In this document: positions 34,529 to 46,689 of the stretch, piece by piece | Numbering within the stretch: position 1 is the first letter of the stretch | How the letters are laid out: each line of letters opens with the position of its first letter | NCBI GenBank assembly: GCA_030847615.1 | Contig: JAUMIR010000001.1 | Coordinates: 447,880,687-447,944,686, forward strand | Source: Gambelia wislizenii | Lineage: Eukaryota > Chordata > Lepidosauria > Squamata > Crotaphytidae | DNA length: 64,000 nucleotides | Direction: 5' to 3' | Position numbers and translations under genes: made by a program | The notes under the pieces: model-generated | The model's database searches: none | The model's input: only the letters and a program-made list of their open reading frames with translations | What the model was told of the DNA's origin: nothing

Positions 34529-35396
34529 GGTTTTTGGGGGGAGGCAATGTCTTCATACCCCTCCAATCTACATCCCTGGGCAGAGAGGCAGGTTGGCCAG
34601 CCGCCCTTGGCCTGATTGTATATTTCCGAAGCAAAAAAGGAGGCGGACCGCCGTCCTGATTAGAGTAGACCCATGGAATTAATTGGCCTTACTGACGCGT
34701 TGACTTGCCATTTAACATTGGCTTCAGCGACTCTACTCTGGAGGAGAGTCATCAACAGGATTCCAGCCATGGCCCCCACAAGGCTGACAGGGCTCTAGCC
34801 TAGGGCCAGGGATTAGGAGGGAGGACCGGCCAGATAGTATTGTAAATTTTTATCATGTAAATCCATTCAGTTTTTTTTTAATAAATAAATATTACTTTGG
34901 TGTCATCTTGTAAATGGACTTATTTTAATTTTGATCCTAGATCCTAAATCCTGTAAAGCATCTCTGCCCTTTACCTTAGCAGTAGGTGGGGCCCCACCAA
35001 AGATCCTATCCTGGGGACCCGCTTCAGGATGGGGGGGGGCATGATTCCAGAGGCAGCCGCATCCTGAGAGATGGCCAGCCTAGCGTTGCCCAGGACGGCA
35101 AAATAACAGGATATTTGTTATTTTGTTAATGGCTGCGGACACACACACACCTGCCCCATACAGCAACCCCTGTCTCTTGGTTGCCTGCCCTTAGACGTCT
35201 TTGTTTTGCAATCTAACTTTGTCCAGGATGGGAGTTCTTTAAAACCCGAGAAACCCCCTTCCCTTTAGGGTTTGGGCCACCTCCACCCCATATTTATGTG
35301 CATCCTTGCCAACGGGAGATAATAGGATGACTCCCTCATGGGATTAAGTGGGATTTAGGCCTAGAAATGGGGTCGGCAGGGGTGAAACTGGGCAGG

Positions 35397-35498
35397 GTAC
35401 CTTTAAGGAGGATGTAGAGGAGGGAATTTCAGCAGGTGTTGCTTCTCCTGCCACCAGGTAACAAGCAACACCTGCTGAAATGGCCTCTTAAAGGTACA
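35397..35498. mobile_element. Small palindromic MITE, ~102 bp
   Basis: Outer arms GGTACCTTTAAG / CTTAAAGGTAC and inner arms AATTTCAGCAGGTGTTGCTT / AAGCAACACCTGCTGAAAT flank an 18-nt loop. There is no coding capacity. Confidence 0.75.
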
Positions 35499-36551
35499 GA
35501 AGCCCTGTCTCCTTTTTCCCATAGCAACCCTAACCCGGAAAAAGTTTAGGCTGTAATAGAATGCTGCGTCTAAGGCAAGGCCTCTCCTCCGCCCCCCCCC
35601 CTCGGCCGGTGGTCGCCCTTCTTGGGGTCTCGGAGTGGGATTAGAAGGAGGCATGGATAAAGTTTTGGGAAATTACTTGGGGGAACTGCGATTCCCAGAA
35701 TCCCCCAACCAGACCTTCCCATAGAGACAGACAGCAGGAGAAAGACTTCCACGCTAGCCCTCGGCTGCAAATAGCTTTTTTTTTTTCCTGCCAAAGCAGC
35801 TGGTTTTGTTTTTCAAAAGCAGGGGGGGGGGAGAGAGACGAACAAGGAGCGGTGGAAAAGGAAGGCAGGGGGAGGAACGCATTGCCGAATTCCTTGAATA
35901 GCTGAGGAACGCGTTCCAAGCTGGGTGTCAGATGAAAGGGCCGGCGCTCCTCCGTTGCCAGAAGGGGTCTGTCAAATCGGCAGCAAACAATGAGCACCCG
36001 CACGCCCGTCGGGGGGGGGGGGTTAAGCTCCTTTCGTCGGAGCTCCTTCCTGCCCAGCCTTTGCTTTTGTTTCGTTCCAGAAAAAAGTAGCTGGGAAACA
36101 AAATTATTTTCACATCCTAGGGTTTCTCAAGTTTTTCTTGAAATGAAAAACTACATTTTTTAAAAAGGCATCTGTATCTTTTTTTTCTTCATCTTTGTCT
36201 ATGGATTCTGTTGCTTTTCTCCTTCTCAGTCGTTTTTGCGTAATCGCAGCTGTAATTTTATGTTAACAGTCCAGCCAAGGTTAAGCGGTTGATTGACTGC
36301 TAAGCGGGGCCGGCCCTGCCATTAAGGCGTGTGAGGCAATGGCTTCACTCAGATAACAGATTCTTGGGAGGAGTGTAGAGTGAGAGTAGCTTCCCAGCTG
36401 TTCCCAGGGAATTCTCCAGCTATTTCACCCCCTCCATTGAAGGGCAGATCTGTGTATCACAAGCCATATGCCCCCCCCTCTCTCACACACACACACACAC
36501 TGCGCCAGGTGTAGTACGGAATGCTATCCCCATTGCCAGGGCTGAAATAGA

Positions 36552-36812
36552 GACCCAGCGTGGTGTTGTGGTTTGAAAGTTGGACTATGACTCTGGAGCC
36601 CAGGGTTTGAATCCTCTCTCAGCCATGGAGACTCACTGGGTGACCTTGAGCGAGTCACACTCTCTCAGCCTCAGAGGATGGCAAAGGCAAATAAATCCCC
36701 TTTGAACAAATCTTGCAAAAAGAAAGAAAGAAAGAAAGAAACCGTGACAGGGTCTCCTTAGGGCCGTCATCAGTCGGAAACGACATGAAGGCACACAAGA
36801 AGAACAACACTA
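36552..36812 (+). repeat. tRNA-derived SINE with (GAAA) insertion
   Basis: Full-length plus copy: CAGCGTGGTGTTGTGGTTTG head, B-box-like GGTTTGAATCC, the CTCGGAGG-type body, then AGAAGAACAACA. A (AAAG)n microsatellite near 36721-36740 splits the 3' body. Confidence 0.88.
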
Positions 36813-37334
36813 AAGTCATGTGTGGGAGAAATACTTGGGGGTGGTCCTTACTCCATTCTACTCCTAACGCCCCTCTGCTCTAGCACGAAAAATGTCGTCG
36901 CGTTTTCTGCAAACAGCCTCTCTCCGGAGAGAAATCATTTGTGAGGGCCATCAAGCGACTTCTCTGGACCAGCTGGGGCCGCACAGTTGCGGCTAGGACT
37001 CGCCCCCAGATGCGAAGGAAGGGGGGGAAAGACCAGGCCTGGCCTTCTCTAAGACGTGCTCCAGCTGTGTTGGATTGCAACTCTCATCATCCCTAGCTAG
37101 CATGGAAGGAAGGCGGGGAAGACCAGGCCTCGAATTTCCCAAAAGCCTCCCCCTCTCTGCGCTTTAGATGTATTGGACTATGACTCCCATCGTCCCAGTC
37201 AAAGGAGAAAAAAGTGTCCTCAAGACACGCCCCAGATTTCCTCAAGACAAGCCCCCCACTTCATAGACAGTGTTCAGTTCCCTCCGGCCACCCCACCCCC
37301 GGAACATAAACAATCAGCAAGCCTCAGCCTTGGG

Positions 37335-37395
37335 TTCCGTACTGGGCGAAAGGTGGGATATAAATAAAATAATAAAATAATAAAATAAAATAAAA
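37335..37395 (+). repeat. LINE/SINE 3' tail with (ATAAA)n
   Basis: GGGCGAAAGGTGGGATATAA followed by AATAAAATAATAAAAT repeats. This is the usual 3' terminus shared by a squamate LINE family and its SINE. Only the tail remains. Confidence 0.6.
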
Positions 37396-37866
37396 AAAAT
37401 AAAATGTTGGGCTACAACTCCCGGGGACGATGGGAGTTATAGTCCAACTCATCTGTGAATGTGCCTTGGGGCCGCCTAGGCCTGGTCTTTTCCTTCTTCC
37501 TTCCCTCCCAGTCCTCCTCCTTCCTAGACCGGGTTCAGCCCTCTTCCCCTCCTGGGAACACAAACAATCAACACGACTAAATCCGCACGCTGGGTCATTT
37601 TTCTTCCCCAAGGCTATTCCCAGCTTGGGACATCCGCCAGTCTCGTGATGGTGCAGAATCCGCGAGGCGTGAGGCTCCGCTTGGTTACCAGCAGCCAACC
37701 AGCTGCCCGCCCCCCCCGCTCCCCCTCCCTTTCAATCGCTCTCCGTCACCCATTCTGCACCCCCCCTCCGCCCATCACAGATGATCCGAATGACGAGCTG
37801 CCAGAGGGGGGGGGGTGGAGGAGAGAGAGTCACCTTCTGCCCTGCGCTCAGGATTAATACAAATCT

Positions 37867-37870
<4 letters not shown>

Positions 37871-37898
<28 letters not shown>
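37871..37898. repeat. (TG)n microsatellite
   Basis: An uninterrupted GT/TG run of about 14 units. Confidence 0.95.
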
Positions 37899-37901
<3 letters not shown>

Positions 37902-38520
37902 AAAAAATATTTCTTATTTTTTAAAAAAGAGGGGACTGAAAGCAATATGGGGGGCATGTCCCCCTCCACCCCAGATAAGGAAATGGGTTTGGGTTGCGCT
38001 TGAATCCCTTCCAGGACTTCACCCAAATGCAGTTAGACTGATTATTTAGGCGATTCGAAAGACCTGATTCGCCCCCACCCACCACCACTCGTCTTATGAC
38101 TACAGTAACTGGTATATTCCTCATTAGAAATGCTTATTGGATACAGTGGTTTAGGTTAGAAGTAAGACCGCAAGACAGATGCGGGGCGGGGGGGGGCACA
38201 AAGGAGCCTTGGGAGGAGGCGAAGTTGGTTTTGATTATTTTTTTTTAAATGGATTTCTAGAGGCAGCCAGGATGAGAGGGGCGGAATCAAGGTGTTTTGC
38301 TTTGGGGCGTTGAAACGTGGGGGGAATTAATCAAGGAGAGAGGCTGGCATTCCCCTTCTCTACCGCACTCCACCCCACCCAGGGGGGGTTAACCATTAAA
38401 CCTCCGAGTTTTGGATTTAATCCCGTAACACTGGCTGGCTCTCGCTTGTCCGAAAATGTGTTGAGGTTTTGTGGGGAGTGTCGCTATGATGGGGGAAATG
38501 AGGGCGTTGGCCTCCTAAGA

Positions 38521-38776
38521 TAAAAATTCTGCCCCCCAATAAAATTTTCCTTCAGTCTTCAAATTTCTAGCATTGCAGAGGGGGAGAGACTCAAAATGGT
38601 TCACATCTTATATTTGATGTGATCTTACATTTTATGTGATCACCTTCCCTTGGTCACTTTGCCTGCCTGCCCTTTTACTTGGGATGCTTAAACTGTATTT
38701 CTAAATGCTCAGCATTTCAGTTACTGCGGTACTAGAAACTGAAGGAAAATTTCATTTTGGGAGAGCAGAATTCTTA
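38521..38776. mobile_element. Inverted-repeat element (copy B)
   Basis: AAAATTCTGCCCCCC and AATTTTCCTTCAGTC at the left face ACTGAAGGAAAATTT and GCAGAATTCTTA at the right. The arm sequence is as in copy A (34301), but the middle is different. Partial arms also occur near 7470, 33665 and 48634. Confidence 0.7.
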
Positions 38777-39708
38777 TTTAGAGAGCAATGCTTTTTATTT
38801 TGCCCCCACCTCCAGTAGCTAATCCACCCATATACCACCCTTAAAGGTTGTGGTCCATAATTAATGGGTAGACTGGAGCCCATCGCTCTCAGGGGAGTCA
38901 CTGGGAATACTGAGCAAGGTTCAGCTCCTAGTTCTTCCTTGAAGCTAATTGAGTGAACTAAGGACAGGTCACTTTCTAACACCCTGACCTACCTTACAGG
39001 GCTGTTGTGATGGGGACAGAGGATTGTTCCATGGTCTCCTGAATGCTTTAGGGAAAAGGAGAAGCTAGCACTGCCAGCGTGATCTGCATTTGAGGGTTCT
39101 TCTCAACCCCTACTTTAGAGCATTCAAAGAAGGGGCTGGAGCACCCTTTTCCAATGTTGAATTGCAACTGCCATCACTCCTGAGCATTAGCCACACTGTC
39201 TGAGGCTGGTGGGAGTTGTAGTCCAAGAAGACCAGTGGTTCCCTGTTCTTTGCTTCAGATGACCTTCCTGGCCTGATTCGTGTTTGTTGTTGTTGTTGTT
39301 GCTTTGAAAAGAATACAATAAATAAATATTCTTTAAAAAGGATCTGGGCTGGGATGGATCCAGTTTTCCTAAGATACTTATGGGCTGTAATCAGGGCCAA
39401 CCCAAAACATCACTGTACAGTATATTATTCCATGATGCGGAGCACCAAATGCTGCCCCCCCTCAAGGTGATAAGTCCCAAAAGGCAGTCAAGGTTTGCGG
39501 GGGGGGGGCACATGAGGCAGGGAATAACACAAGTGGCCTCCCCCTCACTGGTGGTAAAAATGCAAGAATCGCCAAGCAGTTTGCTGCTCTTTCCTGATAT
39601 AGCAAATCTACTGTCTGAGGCTGCCTCACTCTGCTCAGTGGTGAAGACAATCTTGACTCCAGTCTACCACCATTTTATGACATAGTAAATCTGTCCTAGT
39701 CTTTATGG

Positions 39709-39800
39709 TTGTTGTTGGTGTGTGCCTTAAAGTCATTTCCGACTTAAGGCAACCCTAAGGCAAACCTATCACAGGGGTTTTCTTGGAAAGAGTTGTTCAG
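39709..39800 (-). repeat. tRNA-derived SINE, 3' fragment
   Basis: GTTGTTGTTGGTGTGTGCC tail and GGCAAACCTATCACAGG body, without a tRNA head. Confidence 0.8.
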
Positions 39801-39978
39801 AGGAAATTTGTTGTTTAGGAATTAAGCCTCAAAATGACTCAATTTAAGCACCTTTTTGCACCCAGGTATGGATGGGGGGCATTAAAATAGATACAGTATA
39901 TTGATGTTTTGTGCAAGCTTCTATGTTGTTTTGGTTTTGGTTTTTTGGTGGAAGAGGAACTCACAAGTTGAGAGTATA

Positions 39979-41370
39979 GTTTTGTTTTGCTCTTTAACCA
40001 TGCAATTTTACATATGTCTATTAAGAGAATGGGCACTTACTCCTGGCAAGGTGGGTATAGGATTGCAACCTACATTTCTTTATTTCTGTTCTCTAAAACA
40101 ACTGCTTTGATGGACCAGCAAAAAGCTGGTCCCACTTGACAGCCTGATGTTGCACCAGAAATTAAAAACAGAATATGTTCATGGTGGTCCATCTTAGCTG
40201 TTTATCCCACCATCTGATATTTGGAGGATATACTGCCTCTGAAGGAGGAGGCATCAAGAAGATGCCATAACAGGATGTCTAAATAGCCTGAAGGCAGCAG
40301 ATTTTGTCTGATCCTGGAAGGTGAATAGAAGCAGGCCTAGTTAATATTTGGAAGGGATTCCATCAGAAAATAGCAGGTGCTGTCAGCCAGTGCAGCTTCA
40401 AAGTGTTGGTCCCTGGAATGGTGCTGGTCCCTGGGCCAAGGCCTGCTAGTCCCTGGCAAATTTCCAGGAAAGAAAGAAACAATTGTACCCAGTGGTTACA
40501 AATTTAGTGCCAATCCCTAGCACATTGGGGGGGGGGAAATATAAAAGTGCCTTCTCCCACCATCAGATAGCTTTGGAAGCATTGCTGTGGGTTATATTTG
40601 GAAGAAGGCAGTGACATACCTCCTCTGAATAAATCTTGCCAAGAAAGCCCCATGATAAGGTTGCCATAAATTGGAGTGGATTGAAGGCACCCCACAACCG
40701 CAAGCTATTATCCGGGCCAGCCCCAAACATTTTGCTGTCTGAGGTGGAGCAGTCACAACAGCAACAGATTTAATAACTAATGGTCTATTTCCTTTTTATG
40801 TGACCCAAATCTCCTGCCTGTGGCTCCTGCTTCAGTCTGCCCAACGGTATGGCCAGCCCTCCACTGAATGTCCCTGATCTCAGCCCTATTACTCTGGAGG
40901 AAAAAAGGAGAAATGTGTGAACCTTTAAAACTCTGCACATCTTCTTGATGAATTCGCTGGTTCAACACCCGCTCTTAACCCCCACCCCACTTCACCCTCT
41001 CTTGTTTTAACTTGGAAATCCCTAAACCATATTTAAATGTGAGCTGTTGTTGTCGTTTCTGCATTTGATTTTCGGACTGGGACAGCTGAAATAGTGGTAT
41101 GAAAAACAGAGCTGAGGAATGTAAACCTGGGCTCCAATCCATATTTAGTGAAGGAGTTGAGTTGAGGCTGTCAAGTGGGACCAGCTTTTTGCTGGTCCAT
41201 CAAAGTTTTGCAAAGTTTCAAAGTTTTCAAAGTTTCCATCAAAGGTCCATTTCTGTTTTAGAGAACAGAAAGAAAGGTTGCAATCCCATACCCACTTTGC
41301 CAGGAGTAAGTGCCCATTTTCTCAATAGACATATGTAAAATTGCATGGTGAAAGAAGAGTAAAACAAAGC
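39979..41370. repeat. Long inverted repeat: arms 39979-40142 and 41168-41370
   Basis: The left arm (…CATGCAATTTTACATATGTC…GGACCAGCAAAAAGCTGGTC…) recurs as a close reverse complement in the right arm, over about 165-200 bp. The right arm carries a roughly 35-nt expansion made of CAAAG/TTTC repeats. The arms enclose about 1,025 bp with no recognised gene and one SINE fragment (about 40620-40700). It may be the terminal inverted repeats of an unidentified DNA transposon or an inverted duplication. Confidence 0.85.
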
Positions 41371-42440
41371 TTTTGCCCATCAAACACAGTAAGGTTGAAT
41401 AAACAGACGCATAGGATCGCGCTGTTAAGAAAGGCAAACGAGTCTCTCGACAGGAGCAACGGAGAAGGAGCGCTGCATTAGGCACGCATGCATAATTTTC
41501 GACGTGTGAAGGGATTAGAGTTAAGACTTGTATGTGCATACATGACTTTGTCCTGAGACTTACATTCTTGAGCACGGGGGAAACTGGAGCGAAGTGCCAA
41601 GAGTCCACCGATGCTAATGGAACTGAGGCTGAAGGAAACCCGCCCTCCGCTTTGGAAGGAATGCCAGACCTAGCTTTCCTGAACTCCTTCCAAGCAGCCT
41701 GGCGTCGAATTTCAATCTGTTTGTGCTAAACGTTGAAGAGAAGAGCTGGAAAAAGAGAGCCCTTCCCCCTTGATCTCAGAGAAGATTAAAGAAATAATGC
41801 TGAGGGTGATGGTGGCAGTGGTGGTGGTGATAAAAATAGGCCAGGGATTTGGGCTCATTTGTTTCCATCGCCCATGAGAAGCCCTTGTGCTTTCGGGGCC
41901 AATGCAAAACAAGACCACATTCCCATGAAAAGTCTTCATTGAGAAGAAACCCACTCCAGAGCCCTCGCCAAACGCTCCCCCTCCCCTGCCTGCGTGTCCC
42001 CCACTGCGGCACTCAGCATCGGCGTGTTCCCGAGATTCTCACAATGTCAGCAGAAAACGCAAGAGAACGAGGTCAGGAAAAGAAAATCTCGTTAGATCAG
42101 CCACAGTGCCCTACAACTACTCTGTTAATCCGCTGGCAATTCCTGGCGCGTTGCTCTAATAAAAGGTGACCCGGCTAATTTTTTTTCCCAGTCCAGGTCT
42201 TCCTGGTCGTGCGTGACAAATAGAAACTGGGCAGCCTTGGCCAGTCACGAGACGAGCCTCTTTTAGACGGGGAGACTCGATATTTCGCAGTTTCAAGAAG
42301 CCAGGACAGCAGACTCGGAATTGCTCTGAAGTCTCTTCTGTTCAGCCCGAGCCATTTCACACACACATGCGTTTCAGAGATGACACTTGCCTGATAAAAT
42401 CCAGGAAAATCCTGGCTCTAGTGGCATTTACATTCTGTGT
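41371..42440. other. Unique CpG-containing segment, no gene
   Basis: Repeat-free sequence with scattered CpGs, such as GGATCGCGCTG near 41420 and CACGAGACGAGCC near 42245. The lack of insertions over 1 kb in an otherwise repeat-dense area suggests a conserved noncoding stretch. No coding frame was recognised. Confidence 0.4.
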
Positions 42441-42510
42441 GTGTGGTGCAAAAAAGACATGAAGGAATTCAGTAGCATCTTTGAGACTGTGTTGAACTAA
42501 TCTCTCTCAC

Positions 42511-42895
42511 ACAAAACATCTGAGGATTTAGTGTACAGGTATCTGCTTCATAAGAGCAATTCGCAAGACTAATAAAGCCTTGACTGACTCAACTCCACCA
42601 CAGGTTCATATTGTGTCAGACATGCCACTGCAAACCCTTGCTCCTGTAGAAGAACATGGGTGTGAATGTGCGTGTCCCTTCAAGTTGACTGTCAACTTAT
42701 GGCCACCTCATGAATTCCATAGGGTTTTCTTAGGCGACGAATACTCAAGAGGTGGTTTTGCCAGTTCCTTTCTCTACATATGGCCTACAGCACCTGGTAT
42801 TCGTTGGTGATCTCTCATCCAAGTACTAACCAAAGCTGACCTTGCTTAGCTTCCATGCTCAGACAGGATCTGGTGGTTTTTTGGGTATTTAGGCC
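42511..42895 (-). repeat. 5S-derived SINE plus 3' flank shared with the 53.4-kb copy
   Basis: Read on the minus strand: 5S-like AGATCCTGTCTGAGCATGG, then GATGAGAGATCACCAACG, body, tail, then about 150 bp of non-SINE sequence (CTTCTACAGGAGCAAGGGTT...) that also follows the copy at 53384. The 5S internal-control-like region is preserved. Confidence 0.8.
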
Positions 42896-42899
42896 TCTT

Positions 42900-43020
42900 T
42901 GAGAGGAAGCTGGAAAAATAAATTTCTAGCAAGCTTTCGTGGACTGCATTCTGTGTCCACGAAAGCTTAGGCTAGAAATTTTTTTCCAACTTGGTGGTGC
43001 TGAATTCCTTTATGTCTTTT
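42900..43020. repeat. Palindromic sauropsid repeat fragment
   Basis: AATTTCTAGCAAGCTTTCGT and CCACGAAAGCTTAGGCTAGA face each other. The CACGAAAGCTTA block is typical of a repeat widespread in sauropsids. A related piece (GCAGCCGTGTTAGTCTGC) lies at 43308-43400. Confidence 0.6.
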
Positions 43021-44789
43021 ATGTTAGAGAGACTACTGTATCTCTTTGAATACATACATGGTCTGTCTGTGCCCATGTATGATAGTGTGAATGTTCAGGT
43101 GTAGGTATAGAAAATACATTATATATATCATACATATATTGTGTATGATCTAACTCTTGGATTTCTGAGGTGAAATGCTATTAAAACATCATGGGGGGAA
43201 CAACTTAACCATTTAGACCGATTGCATTCCTGTGTTTCCCTCGTGTTCCCACTTTCCCTCAGTCACAGGACCTGTGATCCTTTCTCCTGTGTACAGTATT
43301 TTCAAAGAAGCAGCCGTGTTAGTCTGCTGCAGCGAAAAGAGCGAAGAGTCCTGTGTCTTATTGAAGACTAACAAATTGATTATAGCATGAACAGTCTTGG
43401 ACTGCAGCTGAGTTCCTGGAAAAAGCAGACCCCCAGGGAACTTGCCCTGTTACTAGGAAGAGTGGGGCTGTGTTCTCAAGGTAGCAGATTTTTCGCGTCA
43501 TGAAGTGGCAGCAAATGATTAGTTACACACATACACGAACAAGTGTGTGTGTGTGTGTGATCAGGAAAAACGGGGAAGCACTTGTGGCATTTTCTGCCTC
43601 GTGTGCCACTATAACTTGGCTGGCTTTAAGTACAGTAACTTGAATTGTACCTGGTGAGGGGGTGGCGAATCATTTTCTGCTCTACCCCAGGCAGCAAGAT
43701 GTCTTGTGTAGCCCAGAAAATCTACCACTCTGCAACTCTGCACCCGGACAATATTCTGGGTGCATATAATGCTTTTAAAATGTCCAGAGTAAACATACCA
43801 GTTTCTTAGGATCTAATTAGGTCCTCGCTCCGGCTGCCACCTCCTTCTGAAGTTAAGTGGGTGGTTACTGGGGAACACTGTTGCGGCACCCAGGCTGTAG
43901 AAGACGCTTCCCAGAGATTTCGCATGAAGCTCATTCACAGCACAATCCGCTCTGCACAATTACCTGAGATATAGCCCCACTGTAGTCAGTGCGGCTTAGT
44001 CTCCTCTACAGAACTGGAGACTGTCTAGGCTCCCAGCTAAATGTCTGTTGTTTTCAAAAGCCATCTAGTGGGTGAGTGTTGATGAGTAACGGTTTGTAAC
44101 GTTAAACCATTTGAGTTGCTGGCAACAAGTTTTGTTTTCCCGTTCTTAGTGTGGGCTCTATTAATATTTTATGGACTTGTTTAGACTGGAATGGAATTCT
44201 CTCATTGTTAAAACTACTCCCTCCAACCGCCCAGTACTATAATCCTCCATCTTTTGCGGTATGCGTGTGTGTGTCTGAGGCTAAACGAAGAATGGCACGT
44301 CTAAGGAAATCTCACATGAATTAATCGCTGAAGTGAAACTGGGAACAAGGGCTGCCTCCCGGTCATCTCCAGCGATCAAATCTTCCAAAATCTGATAGAT
44401 CACACAGAGAAAAACTCCCTTAAGAAAATGGACGAAATACAATTTCTCTTCCTCCCTCAAGCTGCTAGTTCTGGTGGACACGCTGAAATGGGCTTATCAC
44501 CTACTTGTAGTTTTATTTGTTATTAAAGAGTGGCCAGGAACCCACTGCAGAGTCCCTTCCCTTGCTTTCTACTGTCATTAGATCCTACTTGTCAGTGCTA
44601 CTCCCCTAGACATATTCACTACACTGATGTTAGGTGGTGGGGAACCTGTAGCCTTCCAGATGTTGTTCTACTAGAGCTCCCATCATCCCTGGCCCGTGGT
44701 TGTTGGGAACTGGAGTCCAAACACATCTTCTGGTGGGACATAGGCTCCCCAATGTGCAGGTTTGCTAAGTATCCCTTATTATAAGAAAT

Positions 44790-44880
44790 GTCCCTCATTT
44801 GAGGATTGGAAATGTTCCTTATAGGACTGGCAGGGATCCCTTGCTATAAGTGATGCCCCCCTATTTGAGGGTTGGAAAGC
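44790..44880. repeat. Short tandem duplication, ~70-bp unit
   Basis: ATCCCTTATTATAAGAAATG...TTTGAGGATTGGAAA is followed by a diverged second copy, ATCCCTTGCTATAAGTGATG...TTTGAGGGTTGGAAA. Confidence 0.65.
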
Positions 44881-45429
44881 TTTTTCTTTTATATGAACAA
44901 GGTGCCAAACAAAAATACATATCCCATATTTCAGAATACAGGCCTTTCATAAAAACAGAAATGTGTGCATCATATAATAATGTACGGTTGTGGGCAATAT
45001 GTTAGTTTTACAGACAAACACATTTGTAAGTTAAATGAAATCTATACTTTCATTTGGTACTTCAGTAGAACACCATCATGTTAAAAGCTACTTCCTGGCT
45101 GTTGACCCTATATGCCACGAATTTTGATGGTCCCTTATTGCTGTTTTGAGAACCCAGCAACCCTACCCAGGAGTGTTCTACCCACAAACACAGCTGGATG
45201 AAGACACGCAGAAGGCCTGAACTCCCCACAGCACATCAGTATCTCAACACACAGGTGCACGTGTATACCTAAGGTCCTAATCTAGTTTAGGTAAATCCTG
45301 CACTGAGCCTTCCCTCACTTCCAGGTTACTTACGGGAGGATCACCTCCTCTATAATCCACCCCGTACACTCAGGTCCTCTGAGGGACATTTTCTCCAGCC
45401 AGCTAGACTAGGTTGGCAACTGTCACCCA

Positions 45430-45745
45430 GACGACTTTTTCTTCAGCTGCCCCCAGATTGTGGAATGACCTGCCGGAAGAGATACTACAGTGGAATACAC
45501 TGTCTGAATTTAAAATACTGTAGTATTAAAGACCAGTCTCTTCTGGCAGTTCTATTCAGATTATTTTAAATCATGAATTTTAAACTTTGTACTGATTGTT
45601 TTAAAATGTCTTACTTGTTTTTTTTAAAATTGATTAAGTTTTAACTGATATGTGTTTTTAACTAATATGACATTTATATGTTTATGTGTTGTTCCCCACC
45701 TGGATCCACAGGAAAAAGCATGTAAGAAATAATAACAATAACAAC
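45430..45745 (+). repeat. L2-like LINE 3' end
   Basis: Plus-strand translation gives a broken CPQIVE-PAG...KTSLFWQFYSDYFKS segment, the C-terminal hallmark of L2-type proteins. An AT-rich 3' UTR and AATAATAACAATAAC tail follow, abutting the Helitron at 45757. Confidence 0.6.
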
Positions 45746-45756
45746 TACTGCTACTA

Positions 45757-46226
45757 CTAGCTGGACCCAGTATGCCATACACCGTTAAGAAACTCCCCAA
45801 AACATGCCCGGTAGACTTCACAACAACCCTATAAGGTAGGCTGGTGGGTTTGAATTCTTCCTCCCCCTTCTCAGTGTTCCACACTTTTCCCAGAATTGCT
45901 GAGGGTGACTCACTCTCTTTCCGTGCTGCTGCTACCGCCAGTTGACTGCCTGGGTCCCATTGCAGCGGGAATAGAAATATTACTGTGTAGACTCAGCTCA
46001 TAAGTGGGAATTGTGCAGCCCTGAGACACTGGTGAACTGGAAAGGCCTGCAGCCTTAGTTAACTATAGCCAACACTGTAGCACATTGTTTGGTCACCCCC
46101 AGGATGACACTGGAATATATAGATTTGCATGTGGGTGGCGATTGGCTGAGGGAGTGGTTGGGTATGTTTCCTAAGCGGCCAATCAGTACACTGGGAAAGG
46201 CAACATACCCAAGAGCATTATATAGA
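45757..46226 (-). mobile_element. Non-autonomous Helitron, 470 bp
   Basis: On the minus strand it starts TCTATATAATGCTCTTGGG after an A and ends GGGTCCAGCTAG before a T. A GTATGGCATAC stem lies upstream of CTAG. Its two ends match the copy at 9582-9935, but it has an extra middle section of about 110 bp. No Rep/helicase is encoded. Confidence 0.85.
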
Positions 46227-46227
46227 T

Positions 46228-46680
46228 GACACATTGAAGGCCTGAACTTCCCACATTTCAAAGGCCCTGCATCATCATCATAATCATCATTACTGTATTA
46301 TTATTCTTCACACTGCACAAGCAACACTAGGAAATTAATAATAATAATAATGACACCTCGAAGGCCTGCCGACCTTTCAGAGGTCCTACATAATCATCAT
46401 CATCATTCACACTGCACAAGCAACAGCTACTAGAAATTTAATAATGATATGATTCTATGATGATGACACCTCGAAGGCCTGTTGACCTTTCAGAGCCCCT
46501 ACATCATCATCATCATCTTCATCATCTTCATCATCATTCACACTGCACAAGCAACAGCTACTAGAAATTTAATAATAATGATGATGATGACACCTCAAAG
46601 ACCTGTCGACTTTTCAGAGGCCCTACATCATCATCATCATCATCATCATCCACACGCACAAGGAACAGCTGCTAGGACCT
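46228..46680. repeat. Minisatellite, ~113-124-bp unit, about 4 copies
   Basis: Units begin at GACAC-(CTCG)AAGGCCTG at 46228, 46352, 46465 and 46589. Each unit contains CATCATCATC runs, CACACTGCACAAGCAACAGC and an AATAATAAT tract. The array begins 2 bp from the 5' end of the Helitron. Confidence 0.9.
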
Positions 46681-46689
46681 TTGCTAGCT

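Noticed and set aside
46228..46680. CRISPR-like array of regular repeats
   Set aside because: Units are 113-124 bp, directly contiguous and contain microsatellites, with no short repeats separated by unique spacers. The host is a vertebrate.
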